Shown here piece after piece: positions 1 to 5,077 of a stretch of 6,597 bases of DNA. Under the pieces are notes generated by a model. That model saw only the letters and a list, made by a program, of their open reading frames with translations, made no database searches and was not told the origin of the DNA. The position numbers were made by a program, and so were the translations under genes. Each line of letters begins with the position of its first letter. The first letter of the stretch is position 1. This stretch comes from Acetobacteraceae bacterium (GTDB taxonomy: Bacteria; Pseudomonadota; Alphaproteobacteria; Acetobacterales; Acetobacteraceae): positions 1-6,597 of the forward strand of contig JAFAHH010000698.1 in assembly GCA_019237355.1 (NCBI GenBank), in the 5' to 3' direction.

Positions 1-152
1 AGCACTTGCTTTCTGCCGCGAACGTCGCCGAGCGCCACCACGCTTGGCTCGGCGAGGACGATGCCGCGGCCTTTCACATAAACCAGCGTGTTGGCGGTGC
101 CGAGGTCGATCGCTATGTCGGCCGACATAGCGCCGAGCAGCCGAGAAAACAT
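1..152 (-). CDS. mreB: Rod shape-determining protein MreB, N-terminal part (cut by window edge)
   Basis: Only the first 50 residues are present; the gene runs off the left edge. MreB is the bacterial actin homologue that polymerises under the inner membrane and guides the elongation machinery of peptidoglycan synthesis. The visible N-terminus begins MFSRLLGAMSADIAIDLG and contains the actin-family phosphate-1 signature DLGTANTLVY at residues 16-25, followed by VKGRGIVLAEPSVVAL, which is very typical of MreB. The MFSRLL stretch fits the short N-terminal membrane-anchoring segment known in MreB. The ATG at 152 has a purine-rich AGAAGG a few bases upstream on the minus strand. A second in-frame Met (residue 9) is a less likely start. 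The gene diverges from the lipoprotein gene at 364. mreC would normally follow outside the window. The identification is firm; only completeness is limited. Confidence 0.96.
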   Translation of the reverse strand, partial: MFSRLLGAMSADIAIDLGTANTLVYVKGRGIVLAEPSVVALGDVRGRKQV

Positions 153-183
153 AAGCCGACCTTCTCAAGATACCGGAGAATGT

Positions 184-219
184 AGGGCTTAGCGTTCGGG
201 CCGCGGGTTCACAAGCCCT
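184..219. repeat. Small inverted repeat in the mreB/lipoprotein divergent intergenic region
   Basis: The 7-bp arms AGGGCTT (184-190) and AAGCCCT (213-219) are perfect inverted complements around a GC-rich 22-nt centre that includes CCGCGG. The element lies in the 211-bp divergent intergenic region (153-363), where the mreB promoter must lie. On the minus strand it would be part of the mreB leader or promoter zone. No convincing -35/-10 pair was found for either direction in this interval. It could be a weak operator, a leader hairpin, or chance in GC-rich DNA. Confidence 0.25.
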
Positions 220-349
220 GGTTGATCATATCTTAGCCGCTGCTGCCTGTTCACGACCGGGCTTGCAGCAGACCGATGGCGAGCAAAATTCATCTCCTCG
301 CCGCAATTACGCCAAGACTTGGCCAGAACTGCGGCGTTACAGCCCAAGA

Positions 350-355
350 AGGAGG
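350..355 (+). promoter_or_regulatory. Strong ribosome binding site that fixes the start of the glycine-zipper lipoprotein
   Basis: AGGAGG lies 8 nt before the GTG at 364. This favours GTG 364 over an upstream TTG-type start at 319, and it yields a clean lipoprotein signal peptide starting MTRKIVL. Confidence 0.7.
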
Positions 356-363
356 AAAGTGTC

Positions 364-585
364 GTGACGAGAAAGATCGTATTGAGCAGCCTAGTTGGCG
401 TGCTGCTCGGGCTGGCGGCATGCGGGGAAACTCCTGGGCAGCGGGCAGTAAGCGGTGGCTTGATTGGCGCCGGATCAGGCGCGGCAATCGGTGCGGCGGC
501 AGGAGGAGGCGGCGGCGCAGGTAAAGGGGCGCTGATTGGCGGCGGTGTCGGCGCGCTTGGCGGGGCTCTAACAGCGCCACGCTAA
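364..585 (+). CDS. Small glycine-zipper lipoprotein
   Basis: The product is 73 residues. It has a lipoprotein signal peptide: basic n-region MTRK, hydrophobic core IVLSSLVGVLLG, and lipobox LAAC with the acylated Cys at residue 20. After a short linker (GETPGQRAVSGG) the rest is almost pure Gly/Ala in a glycine-zipper pattern, with repeats of the kind GAGSGAAIGAAAG and GALIGGGVGALGG. This resembles the YMGG/Gly-zipper outer-membrane lipoprotein families (compare SlyB/OsmB-type proteins). Such domains associate with membranes, but the exact role of this protein is unknown. The start is set by the AGGAGG at 350-355; an upstream in-frame start at 319 would bury the signal peptide. It diverges from mreB. 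Its lipid anchor would depend on the Lgt-LspA-Lnt pathway, and lnt lies in this window. Confidence 0.8.
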   Translation: MTRKIVLSSLVGVLLGLAACGETPGQRAVSGGLIGAGSGAAIGAAAGGGGGAGKGALIGGGVGALGGALTAPR

Positions 586-587
586 TC

Positions 588-758
588 AAGGAGGCGCGGC
601 GTGCGGAGAGCCTTGCATTGGCGCTGGGCCGGCGGGTTGCAGTGACATCCGCAGGCAGCGAGCGTTTGCGGGAGACCTATTGCTCGCGGCGACTACGCAA
701 TAGGTACGGCAGGTGCAAAGGCTCTACTGGCGCGCTCATTGGCGGCGCAGTAGGCTGA
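588..758 (+). pseudogene. Probable decayed remnant of a second glycine-zipper gene
   Basis: Directly after the 364-585 gene there is a good Shine-Dalgarno sequence AAGGAGG (588-594) followed by GTG at 601, but that frame stops after 14 codons (TGA at 643-645). A different frame, ending at TGA 756-758, finishes with the peptide GALIGGAVG, which closely matches GALIGGGVG in the intact neighbour. A third frame just upstream reads AIGTAGAK. This scatter of glycine-zipper fragments over several frames looks like a tandem paralogue broken by frameshifts. The match is short and glycine-rich sequence is low in complexity, so the call is tentative. The alternative is plain intergenic DNA. Confidence 0.35.
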
Positions 759-796
759 CCAACGGAACCAAAAATCAATCCAGGTCTGCCGATTTG

Positions 797-1036
797 GTGC
801 TGAAGTTCTTTCCAGGGTTAGGGTTGCTATGCGGGCTTGCCGGCTGCGTGCCACCCCAGGCGCTTGGTATAACGGGGCCTAATGGAAACCCCGGAGAGGT
901 GGGCCGCCCAAGTCCTTCGGCGCCCGACGATACGGCAGTCGTGCCGCCCGGGCTCCCGCCTGATGAGGGCCAGCGTTATGCCCCTTCGGTGGTGCCGCTT
1001 TATGGTACGGGCACGAACTATTACGGGTATCACTGA
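797..1036 (+). CDS. Small proline-rich lipoprotein of unknown function
   Basis: From GTG 797 the product is 79 residues. The N-terminus has a short basic start (MLK), a hydrophobic core FFPGLGLLCG and lipobox LAGC with Cys 17, so it should be an exported lipoprotein. The mature part is about 60 residues, rich in Pro, Gly and Tyr. It includes a flexible SPSAPDDTAVVPPGLPPDEG segment and a Tyr-rich tail GTGTNYYGYH. No known domain is recognised. The start is uncertain: the frame is open further up to GTG 713, but that would add about 28 residues of unlikely sequence before the signal peptide, and TTG 794 is also possible. It converges with the TusA-like gene on the other strand. The lipobox is clear; the function is unknown. 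Confidence 0.6.
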   Translation: MLKFFPGLGLLCGLAGCVPPQALGITGPNGNPGEVGRPSPSAPDDTAVVPPGLPPDEGQRYAPSVVPLYGTGTNYYGYH

Positions 1037-1108
1037 ACTTTTGGATTAGGGCCGGAGCTGCGCTTTTGCTAGTGCAGTCTACTTGCGTTTACAAACCGGC
1101 GCAGTACG

Positions 1109-1130
1109 GCTGGTGCTCGTAAGCATCAGC
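1109..1130 (-). terminator. Hairpin at the end of the TusA-like gene
   Basis: A 9-bp stem (one G-T wobble) with a 4-nt loop, GCTGGTGCT-CGTA-AGCATCAGC as read on the plus strand, spans the TusA-like stop codon at 1126-1128. It lies between two convergent genes, so it could help end transcription in either direction. It has no T-run on either side, so it is not a classic intrinsic terminator. Confidence 0.35.
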
Positions 1131-1389
1131 GTCCCCGGCGGATTGCCACTCGGGTGACCCCGTCGGCTGCGGTTTCGACTGCAAGCACTTCATGACCCTG
1201 CTCGGCCGCTGTCCGCGGCACGTTTCGAGCCGGCTCCTCGCCCCGCAGGCGCACCGCAAGCACTCTGCCCGGCGCCAATTTGTCAAGCGCGAGGCGTGTG
1301 CGCACATAAGTCATTGGGCACATCTCGGCGGTGAGGTCGAGTTCCAGGTCGCTCTGAACGGCAGGGCCGGCATGTAGACTAGTTCGCAT
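1126..1389 (-). CDS. TusA/SirA-like sulfurtransferase-family protein with a CPMT motif
   Basis: The product is 87 residues from ATG 1389 (GTG 1392 is an alternative one codon upstream). It is a single TusA-fold domain: strand ELDLTAEMCPM, then helix YVRTRLALDKL, then APGRVLAVRLRGEE and a second helix ARNVPRTAAEQGHEVLAV, ending in an exposed strand. TusA proteins carry persulfide sulfur on the Cys of a CPxP motif, relaying it for example to tRNA thiolation or sulfur metabolism. Here the active-site Cys is present (C24) but the motif is CPMT, with Thr in place of the second Pro. From memory this variant recurs in alphaproteobacteria as a TusA-family protein, so the specific partner is unknown. 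It is divergent from mucR and shares its 72-bp upstream region. The family call is firm; the role in sulfur relay is inferred. Confidence 0.88.
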   Translation of the reverse strand: MRTSLHAGPAVQSDLELDLTAEMCPMTYVRTRLALDKLAPGRVLAVRLRGEEPARNVPRTAAEQGHEVLAVETAADGVTRVAIRRGR

Positions 1390-1402
1390 CACCGAATATC
1401 CA

Positions 1403-1432
1403 TTGCAAAGAATACAACGCCCTATTTATATA
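1403..1432 (+). promoter_or_regulatory. Probable promoter of the mucR-like gene
   Basis: TTGCAA (1403-1408), an 18-bp spacer and TATATA (1427-1432) resemble a sigma-70 -35/-10 pair placed about 30 bp before the ATG at 1462. The local AT-richness stands out from the GC-rich surroundings. TATATA reads the same on both strands, so it might also serve the divergent TusA-like gene, though no good -35 was found in that direction. A start-proximal AAGGG (1451-1455) would serve as ribosome binding site. Confidence 0.5.
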
Positions 1433-1434
1433 GG
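1421..1434. promoter_or_regulatory. AT-rich inverted repeat over the -10 element; candidate MucR operator
   Basis: CCTAT-TTAT-ATAGG is a 5-bp inverted repeat with a 4-bp centre that covers the probable -10 box. MucR/Ros proteins are known to bind AT-rich sites rich in TpA steps and to repress their own genes, so autoregulation through this site is a reasonable inference. The arms are short and could be coincidental. Confidence 0.4.
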
Positions 1435-1461
1435 TCATTACTTGCTCGGGAAGGGATCGGC

Positions 1462-1875
1462 ATGGCTGAAAATCCGGCAGCCAGCAACGTGCTGGGGCTG
1501 ACAGCGCAGATCGTTTCGGCGCATGTGGCTAATAACCGAGTTTCGCCTGATTCCTTGCCAGCGTTGATACAGGAGGTCTATAAGACTCTCGCCAGCATCG
1601 GCGGTGAACCGCCGCAGGTAGAGCGGCCTGCGCCAGTAGTTCCGGTCAAGAAATCGGTTTTCGCCGATTACCTCATCTGTTTGATCGATGGCAAGAAGCT
1701 GAAGATGCTAAAGCGGCACCTCAAGACCGCCTACAACCTCACGCCGGAGCAGTACCGAGAGCGTTATGATTTGCCGGCCGACTATCCGATGGTGGCGCCA
1801 AACTACGCGCGCCACCGCTCCTCGCTCGCGAAAAAGATCGGGCTCGGTACCAAGCCCCGCTCCAGCCGCAAATAA
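1462..1875 (+). CDS. mucR: MucR/Ros-family transcriptional regulator
   Basis: The product is 137 residues, the usual length for the family. Residues 8-48 form the helical N-terminal region (LTAQIVSAHVANNRVSPDSL, then LIQEVYKTL) that in MucR/Ros proteins mediates oligomerisation. Residues 65-129 are the DNA-binding prokaryotic zinc-finger-like domain, with the conserved GKKLKMLKRHL, LTPEQYRERYDLPADYPMVA and NYARHRSSLAKKIGLG blocks. MucR proteins are H-NS-like silencers and global regulators of exopolysaccharide, motility, cell-cycle and virulence genes in alphaproteobacteria. Aligned to Ros87 ligands (C24, C27, H37, H42), this protein has C73, D76, H86 and Y91, so two of four zinc ligands are replaced. 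Homologues that fold without zinc are known, so it may still be functional. The ATG is preceded by AAGGG and an AT-rich promoter. Confidence 0.95.
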   Translation: MAENPAASNVLGLTAQIVSAHVANNRVSPDSLPALIQEVYKTLASIGGEPPQVERPAPVVPVKKSVFADYLICLIDGKKLKMLKRHLKTAYNLTPEQYRERYDLPADYPMVAPNYARHRSSLAKKIGLGTKPRSSRK

Positions 1876-1887
1876 CGGAACGGGCTG

Positions 1888-1935
1888 GAGCGCGATGGCT
1901 TGAGGCGGAGTCGCCAGAGAGCCTGAATCGCGCTC
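1888..1935. repeat. Palindromic tandem repeat, copy 1
   Basis: This 48-bp unit starts 13 bp after the mucR stop. It folds as a nested stem: outer arms GAGCGCGAT/ATCGCGCTC (9 bp, perfect), then GGCTT/GAGCC (5 bp with one G-U), then GGCG/CGCC around a GAGT loop. A near-identical copy follows 59 bp downstream. It may act as a REP-like element, an mRNA 3'-end stabiliser or a terminator without a T-tract for mucR. Confidence 0.75.
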
Positions 1936-1946
1936 CCGGGGTAAAG

Positions 1947-1994
1947 GAGCGCGATGGCTTGAGGCGGAATCGCCGGAGAGCCTGAATCGCGCCG
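1947..1994. repeat. Palindromic tandem repeat, copy 2
   Basis: This is the second copy of the 48-bp unit at 1888-1935. Apart from the final two bases it differs at only two positions, one in the inner loop (GAAT for GAGT) and one in an unpaired spot, so the stems are conserved. The outer stem is 7 bp (GCGCGAT/ATCGCGC). An 11-bp spacer separates the copies. The remaining DNA up to the Fur-family gene (about 1995-2172) shows no convincing gene or promoter. Confidence 0.75.
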
Positions 1995-2172
1995 TCAACA
2001 CTACCGCGATGAGTTCCGCCTGAAGCCGGAGGACCTTGCTGCGCGCCCGCCGCCTACCGGGTATCCGATCCGATTGGACAGAGGGCGCCTTGATCGGCTA
2101 GCCCTTCCGGTTGCGAAGGATCGCGCTCGATCACACCGGGCGAGATCGGGTCTGGGCCGCTAGAAGGACTAT

Positions 2173-2658
2173 ATGGAATCCCGCATCGAGCGCCTTTGCG
2201 TGGAACGGGGCCTTAAAATGACGGGCCAGCGCCGGGTGATCGCCCGCGTCCTTTCAGAGGCCAGCGATCACCCTAATGTCGAAGAGCTTTATCGCCGTGC
2301 TGCCCTGCTCGACTCGCGTATCTCCATCGCCACTGTGTATCGGACGGTCCGGCTTCTCGAAGAACAAGGAATATTGGAAAAGCGCGATTTCGGGGGTGGG
2401 CGGGCCCGGTATGAGGCCACCGAGCATGGGCATCATTACCATCTGATCGACATCGACACCGGCAAGGTGATCGAATTCGCGGATGAGGCGCATGAAGCAC
2501 TGATGCAGGCTGTTGCCGCGCGGCTAGGGTTCGATATCGTCTCCGTCCGCCTCGAACTTTTTGGCCGGCGGCGGGAGGCCGACCTCCCTGCCGGGGATCA
2601 AGCGACGGCGCCCCGCCCGGCGGAGGAAGCCGCATTGCAGGGCCGCCCGCCGCGATGA
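2173..2658 (+). CDS. Fur-family metal-responsive transcriptional regulator
   Basis: The product is 161 residues. Residues 1-82 form the winged-helix DNA-binding domain (LKMTGQRRVIARVL; ISIATVYRTVRLLEEQGIL), followed by a dimerisation and metal-binding domain (HHYHLIDIDTGKVIEF). Numbering runs level with E. coli Fur: the ligands H33, E81, H88, H90 and E101 of the regulatory site are all present. The structural CxxC (C93/C96 in E. coli) is absent, as in alphaproteobacterial Fur/Mur proteins. At the second site H87 and E108 remain but position 89 is Tyr rather than Asp, and the C-terminal His is Val (VSVRLELFG). The C-terminus carries a low-complexity Pro/Ala/Arg tail from about residue 135. Depending on lineage it could sense Mn or Fe. 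AGAAGGA (2162-2168) precedes the ATG. Its stop overlaps the olsB start by 4 bp, so the two are very likely co-transcribed and translationally coupled. Confidence 0.93.
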   Translation: MESRIERLCVERGLKMTGQRRVIARVLSEASDHPNVEELYRRAALLDSRISIATVYRTVRLLEEQGILEKRDFGGGRARYEATEHGHHYHLIDIDTGKVIEFADEAHEALMQAVAARLGFDIVSVRLELFGRRREADLPAGDQATAPRPAEEAALQGRPPR

Positions 2659-3479
2659 CGGCCGAGATCGAGGCTCCCGAAAGGGCTGGGTTCGGCGAGC
2701 TTCGCATTGGCGATCTCGGGGTCCGGATCGCGCGCTCCCCAGCCGAGATCGACGCCGTTCAGGCGCTACGCTTTCGCGTCTTCTACGAAGAGATGGGCGC
2801 GACGCCGAATCCGGTCACTCTGGCCATCGGGCGCGACCGTGACGCCTTCGATGCTGTTGCCGACCATCTCGTTGTCGTGGATCACGCGATCGGACCTGGG
2901 CCCGAGGGCGTCGTCGGCACCTATCGATTGATTCCGAGAGAAGCGGCACAGCGGGTCGGGCACTTCTACACCGCCGAAGAGTACGACATCACTCCGGTGT
3001 TACGCTTTCCGGGCCGGGTTCTTGAGCTTGGCCGATCCTGTGTTGATGCTGCGCACCGCAATGGTGTGGTCATGCAGTTGTTGTGGCGCGGCATTACCGC
3101 CTATGTCTTCCGCCACCGGATTGACCTAATGTTCGGATGCGCGAGCCTGCCAGGGATCGACCCGAGCGCAGTGGCGGAGGAGCTCACCTATCTCCATGAA
3201 CAGCATCTGGCCCCGCCGCAACTGCGCCCCCGTGCGCTGCCGCATCGGTATGTGCCGATGCGGCGGCTTGATCCGGCTACGGTAAATACGCGCCGGGTGC
3301 TCGCGAACCTACCTCCGCTCATTAAGGGGTATTTGCGGCTCGGGGGTTTTGTGGGCGAAGGTGCGGTCATCGACGCCCAGTTCAATACGATTGATGTCGC
3401 AGTTGTCGTCAAAACCGATCTCATTACGCAAAGGTATTTCCGGTACTACGGGCGGGGCCTTCGAGAGCCGGCTGACTGA
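2655..3479 (+). CDS. olsB: L-ornithine N(alpha)-acyltransferase OlsB (first step of ornithine lipid synthesis)
   Basis: The product is 274 residues, the family's usual size. OlsB transfers a 3-hydroxyacyl group from acyl carrier protein to the alpha-amino group of ornithine, giving lyso-ornithine lipid; OlsA then adds the second acyl chain. The GNAT-like domain shows the conserved series: QALRFRVFYEEMGA (36-49), DAFDAVADHLVVVD (63-76), VVGTYRLIPREAA (86-98), FYTAEEYDI (104-112), VLELGRSCV (122-130), WRGITAYV (144-151), MFGCASLPGIDP (159-170), and near the C-terminus LPPLIKGYLRLGGFVGEGA. The ATG overlaps the upstream Fur-family stop (ATGA), and no strong Shine-Dalgarno is visible, so translational coupling is likely. 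olsB is known as phosphate-responsive in other bacteria; here its partner is a Fur-family gene, so metal control is an inference. It overlaps or abuts lnt downstream. olsA is not in the window. Confidence 0.93.
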   Translation: MTAEIEAPERAGFGELRIGDLGVRIARSPAEIDAVQALRFRVFYEEMGATPNPVTLAIGRDRDAFDAVADHLVVVDHAIGPGPEGVVGTYRLIPREAAQRVGHFYTAEEYDITPVLRFPGRVLELGRSCVDAAHRNGVVMQLLWRGITAYVFRHRIDLMFGCASLPGIDPSAVAEELTYLHEQHLAPPQLRPRALPHRYVPMRRLDPATVNTRRVLANLPPLIKGYLRLGGFVGEGAVIDAQFNTIDVAVVVKTDLITQRYFRYYGRGLREPAD

Positions 3480-5019
3480 CCGGCTTGTCGCACAGAGCCG
3501 GAGAATACTTGCGGCCCGTCCGGATGCTGCGGCCTTTGCGCTCGGCTTGCTCTCGGCAGCTTCGCTGCCCCCGTTCCACCTGGTTTTCGTGTTGCTCTTC
3601 GCGGTGCCGGGCTTGATTGCGCTTATCGATCGGGCGCGTGGCCCTGCCGCCACGTTCCGCCTCGGCTGGTGGTTTGGGTTCGGCCATCACTTGGTTGGGC
3701 TCTATTGGATCACGGAGGCTATCCTAATCGAGGCGGCCCGGTTCTGGTGGTTCGTGCCGATTGCCGTACCGGCTTTATCCGCGGTGCTGGCAGCATTCAT
3801 CGGAGCGGCTACTTCAGTCGCGCGGCTAGCCCCCGTGGGCTGGCGGCGGGTGCTGGCCTTGGCGGGGGGGTGGGTGCTGGCAGATCTCGTCCGGCAATTC
3901 GCCTTTACGGGCTTTCCCTGGAATCCGTGGGGCAGTGTTTGGGAATTCCCAGGCACTGCGGGCGACATCTTCATTCAGCTCGCGGCAATTCTCGGCGTGC
4001 ACGGGCTTACATGGCTCACGGTTCTGCTGGCTGCCGCCCCCAGGCTGCGCAGGCCAGGGTGGATCGCCGCCGGCATGGTGCTGCTGAGCTGGGCTGGATT
4101 TGGAGTATGGCGCTTGAGCGGGCCAGCTCCGGCGTCGCCCCGCGTCGCAGCGGTGCTCACTCAAGGGAATGTGCCGCAAGGGGAGAAGTGGGACCGCGCC
4201 CAGATGCTTGCTACCTTCGAGCGGTATCTCGCGCTTACGGCTGCCGGCCGGGCGCAGGCTGCTGCCGAGTATCCCCGCGACCAGACCGTGGTTGTTTGGC
4301 CGGAGACCGCGAGCCCATTCTTACTTCAGACCGACCCCGCCGCCCGTCAGGCGATCGCGAACGCGGCTCGAGGTGCGATAACGTTAGCGGGAACAGTGCG
4401 TTTCGATGAACGGGGCCGGCCCAGGAACAGCCTTCTCGCCATCCTGCCGAACGGCGCCGCAGACGGGGTATATGACAAGTGGCATTTGGTGCCGTTCGGG
4501 GAAACGCAGCCAGCATGGCTGCCCCTGCCAATCCAAATTGTGCCCGGCGGCGGCTTTGCTCCCGGTCCTGGCCCGTATAATTGGAATCTGCCCGAACTTC
4601 CTCCAGTGAGCGCGCTAATCTGCTACGAGGCGGCTTATTCTGGCGCAATGGTCGATGAGCGAAATCGGCCAGCGTGGCTGGTCAACGTGACTAACGATGC
4701 GTGGTTTGGTAATTCGGCTGGTCCCCGGCAGCATCTGGCAGCGGCCCGGTTGCGTGCTGTGGAGGAAGGATTGCCGTTGATGCGTGCTGCCAATACGGGA
4801 ATAACCGCGGGATTTGACGCATATGGGAGGGAACTGGGACGGCTTGGAATGGGCGAAATGGGATATCTCGTGCTTGCCCTGCCCGGCGCACTGCCAAAGC
4901 CGCTGTATGCTTCGGGTGGCCTGCTCATTCCAGCCGGTTTGGGTCTGGTGTCGGTCGGAGTGGGGTTAGTGCCGCGCAGACGCGCGGGTCTCGTTTCTGA
5001 GACTGAGTCTCAGAACTGA
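3394..5019 (+). CDS. lnt: Apolipoprotein N-acyltransferase Lnt
   Basis: From ATG 3394 the product is 541 residues. Lnt performs the third step of lipoprotein maturation in the inner membrane, N-acylating the Cys of apolipoproteins using phospholipid as donor. The N-terminal half is a bundle of membrane helices, beginning AAAFALGLLSAASLPPFHLV. The periplasmic nitrilase-like domain carries the expected triad: Glu 304 (VVWPETASPF), Lys 362 (YDKWHLVPFGE) and Cys 410 (LICYEAAY), matching E267, K335 and C387 of the E. coli enzyme. A final hydrophobic segment (LLIPAGLGLVSVGVGL) precedes a basic RRRAG tail. The start is uncertain: ATG 3394 overlaps olsB by 86 bp and gives about 45 residues before the first helix, longer than usual, while a non-ATG start near CTG 3472 would give a more typical N-terminus. 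A run of seven G occurs at 3864-3870. Function is firm; the start is not. Confidence 0.93.
   Translation: MSQLSSKPISLRKGISGTTGGAFESRLTDRLVAQSRRILAARPDAAAFALGLLSAASLPPFHLVFVLLFAVPGLIALIDRARGPAATFRLGWWFGFGHHLVGLYWITEAILIEAARFWWFVPIAVPALSAVLAAFIGAATSVARLAPVGWRRVLALAGGWVLADLVRQFAFTGFPWNPWGSVWEFPGTAGDIFIQLAAILGVHGLTWLTVLLAAAPRLRRPGWIAAGMVLLSWAGFGVWRLSGPAPASPRVAAVLTQGNVPQGEKWDRAQMLATFERYLALTAAGRAQAAAEYPRDQTVVVWPETASPFLLQTDPAARQAIANAARGAITLAGTVRFDERGRPRNSLLAILPNGAADGVYDKWHLVPFGETQPAWLPLPIQIVPGGGFAPGPGPYNWNLPELPPVSALICYEAAYSGAMVDERNRPAWLVNVTNDAWFGNSAGPRQHLAAARLRAVEEGLPLMRAANTGITAGFDAYGRELGRLGMGEMGYLVLALPGALPKPLYASGGLLIPAGLGLVSVGVGLVPRRRAGLVSETESQN
4995..5015. repeat. 21-bp palindrome overlapping the end of lnt
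   Basis: TTCTGAGACT-G-AGTCTCAGAA has perfect 10-bp arms around a single G. It encodes the last residues of Lnt and ends just before the TGA at 5017-5019. As RNA it could form a 9-bp hairpin with a TGA triloop, but no U-run follows, so it is at best a weak terminator. As DNA it looks like a dimeric protein-binding site, about 55 bp upstream of the XRE -10 box. A partial third element (GTCTC at 4989-4993) can pair with GAGAC in the left arm. Confidence 0.6.
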
Positions 5020-5048
5020 AATTTCCCCAAGAGATTTCGACAAACGCG

Positions 5049-5077
5049 TTGACTATCCGCGGTTGTGACGTTAAGTA
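5049..5077 (+). promoter_or_regulatory. Probable promoter of the XRE regulator
   Basis: TTGACT (5049-5054), a 17-bp spacer and TAAGTA (5072-5077) form a good sigma-70-type promoter. It would start transcription near 5084, giving a leader of about 45-75 nt depending on which ATG is used. This separates the XRE gene from the olsB-lnt transcript. Confidence 0.55.

Noticed and set aside
319..363. Extended N-terminus for the glycine-zipper lipoprotein
   Set aside because: It would put 15 polar residues before the signal peptide. The AGGAGG at 350-355 fits GTG 364.
1888..1994. CRISPR-like array
   Set aside because: Only two repeats, an 11-bp spacer and long internal palindromes, with no cas genes; it fits a REP-like tandem instead.
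1961..2163. Open frame between the palindromic repeats and the Fur-family gene (reads RDEFRLKPEDLAARPPP)
   Set aside because: No ATG or GTG start in frame, it begins inside the repeat, and no domain is recognisable. GC-rich DNA yields such open frames often.
2273..2707. 144-residue minus-strand open frame across the Fur-family gene
   Set aside because: It is antisense to a clear Fur-family protein and has a Pro/Arg-rich shadow composition.
3669..4409. 246-residue open frame inside lnt in another frame
   Set aside because: Arg/Gly-rich shadow of the well-supported Lnt coding frame, with no domain.
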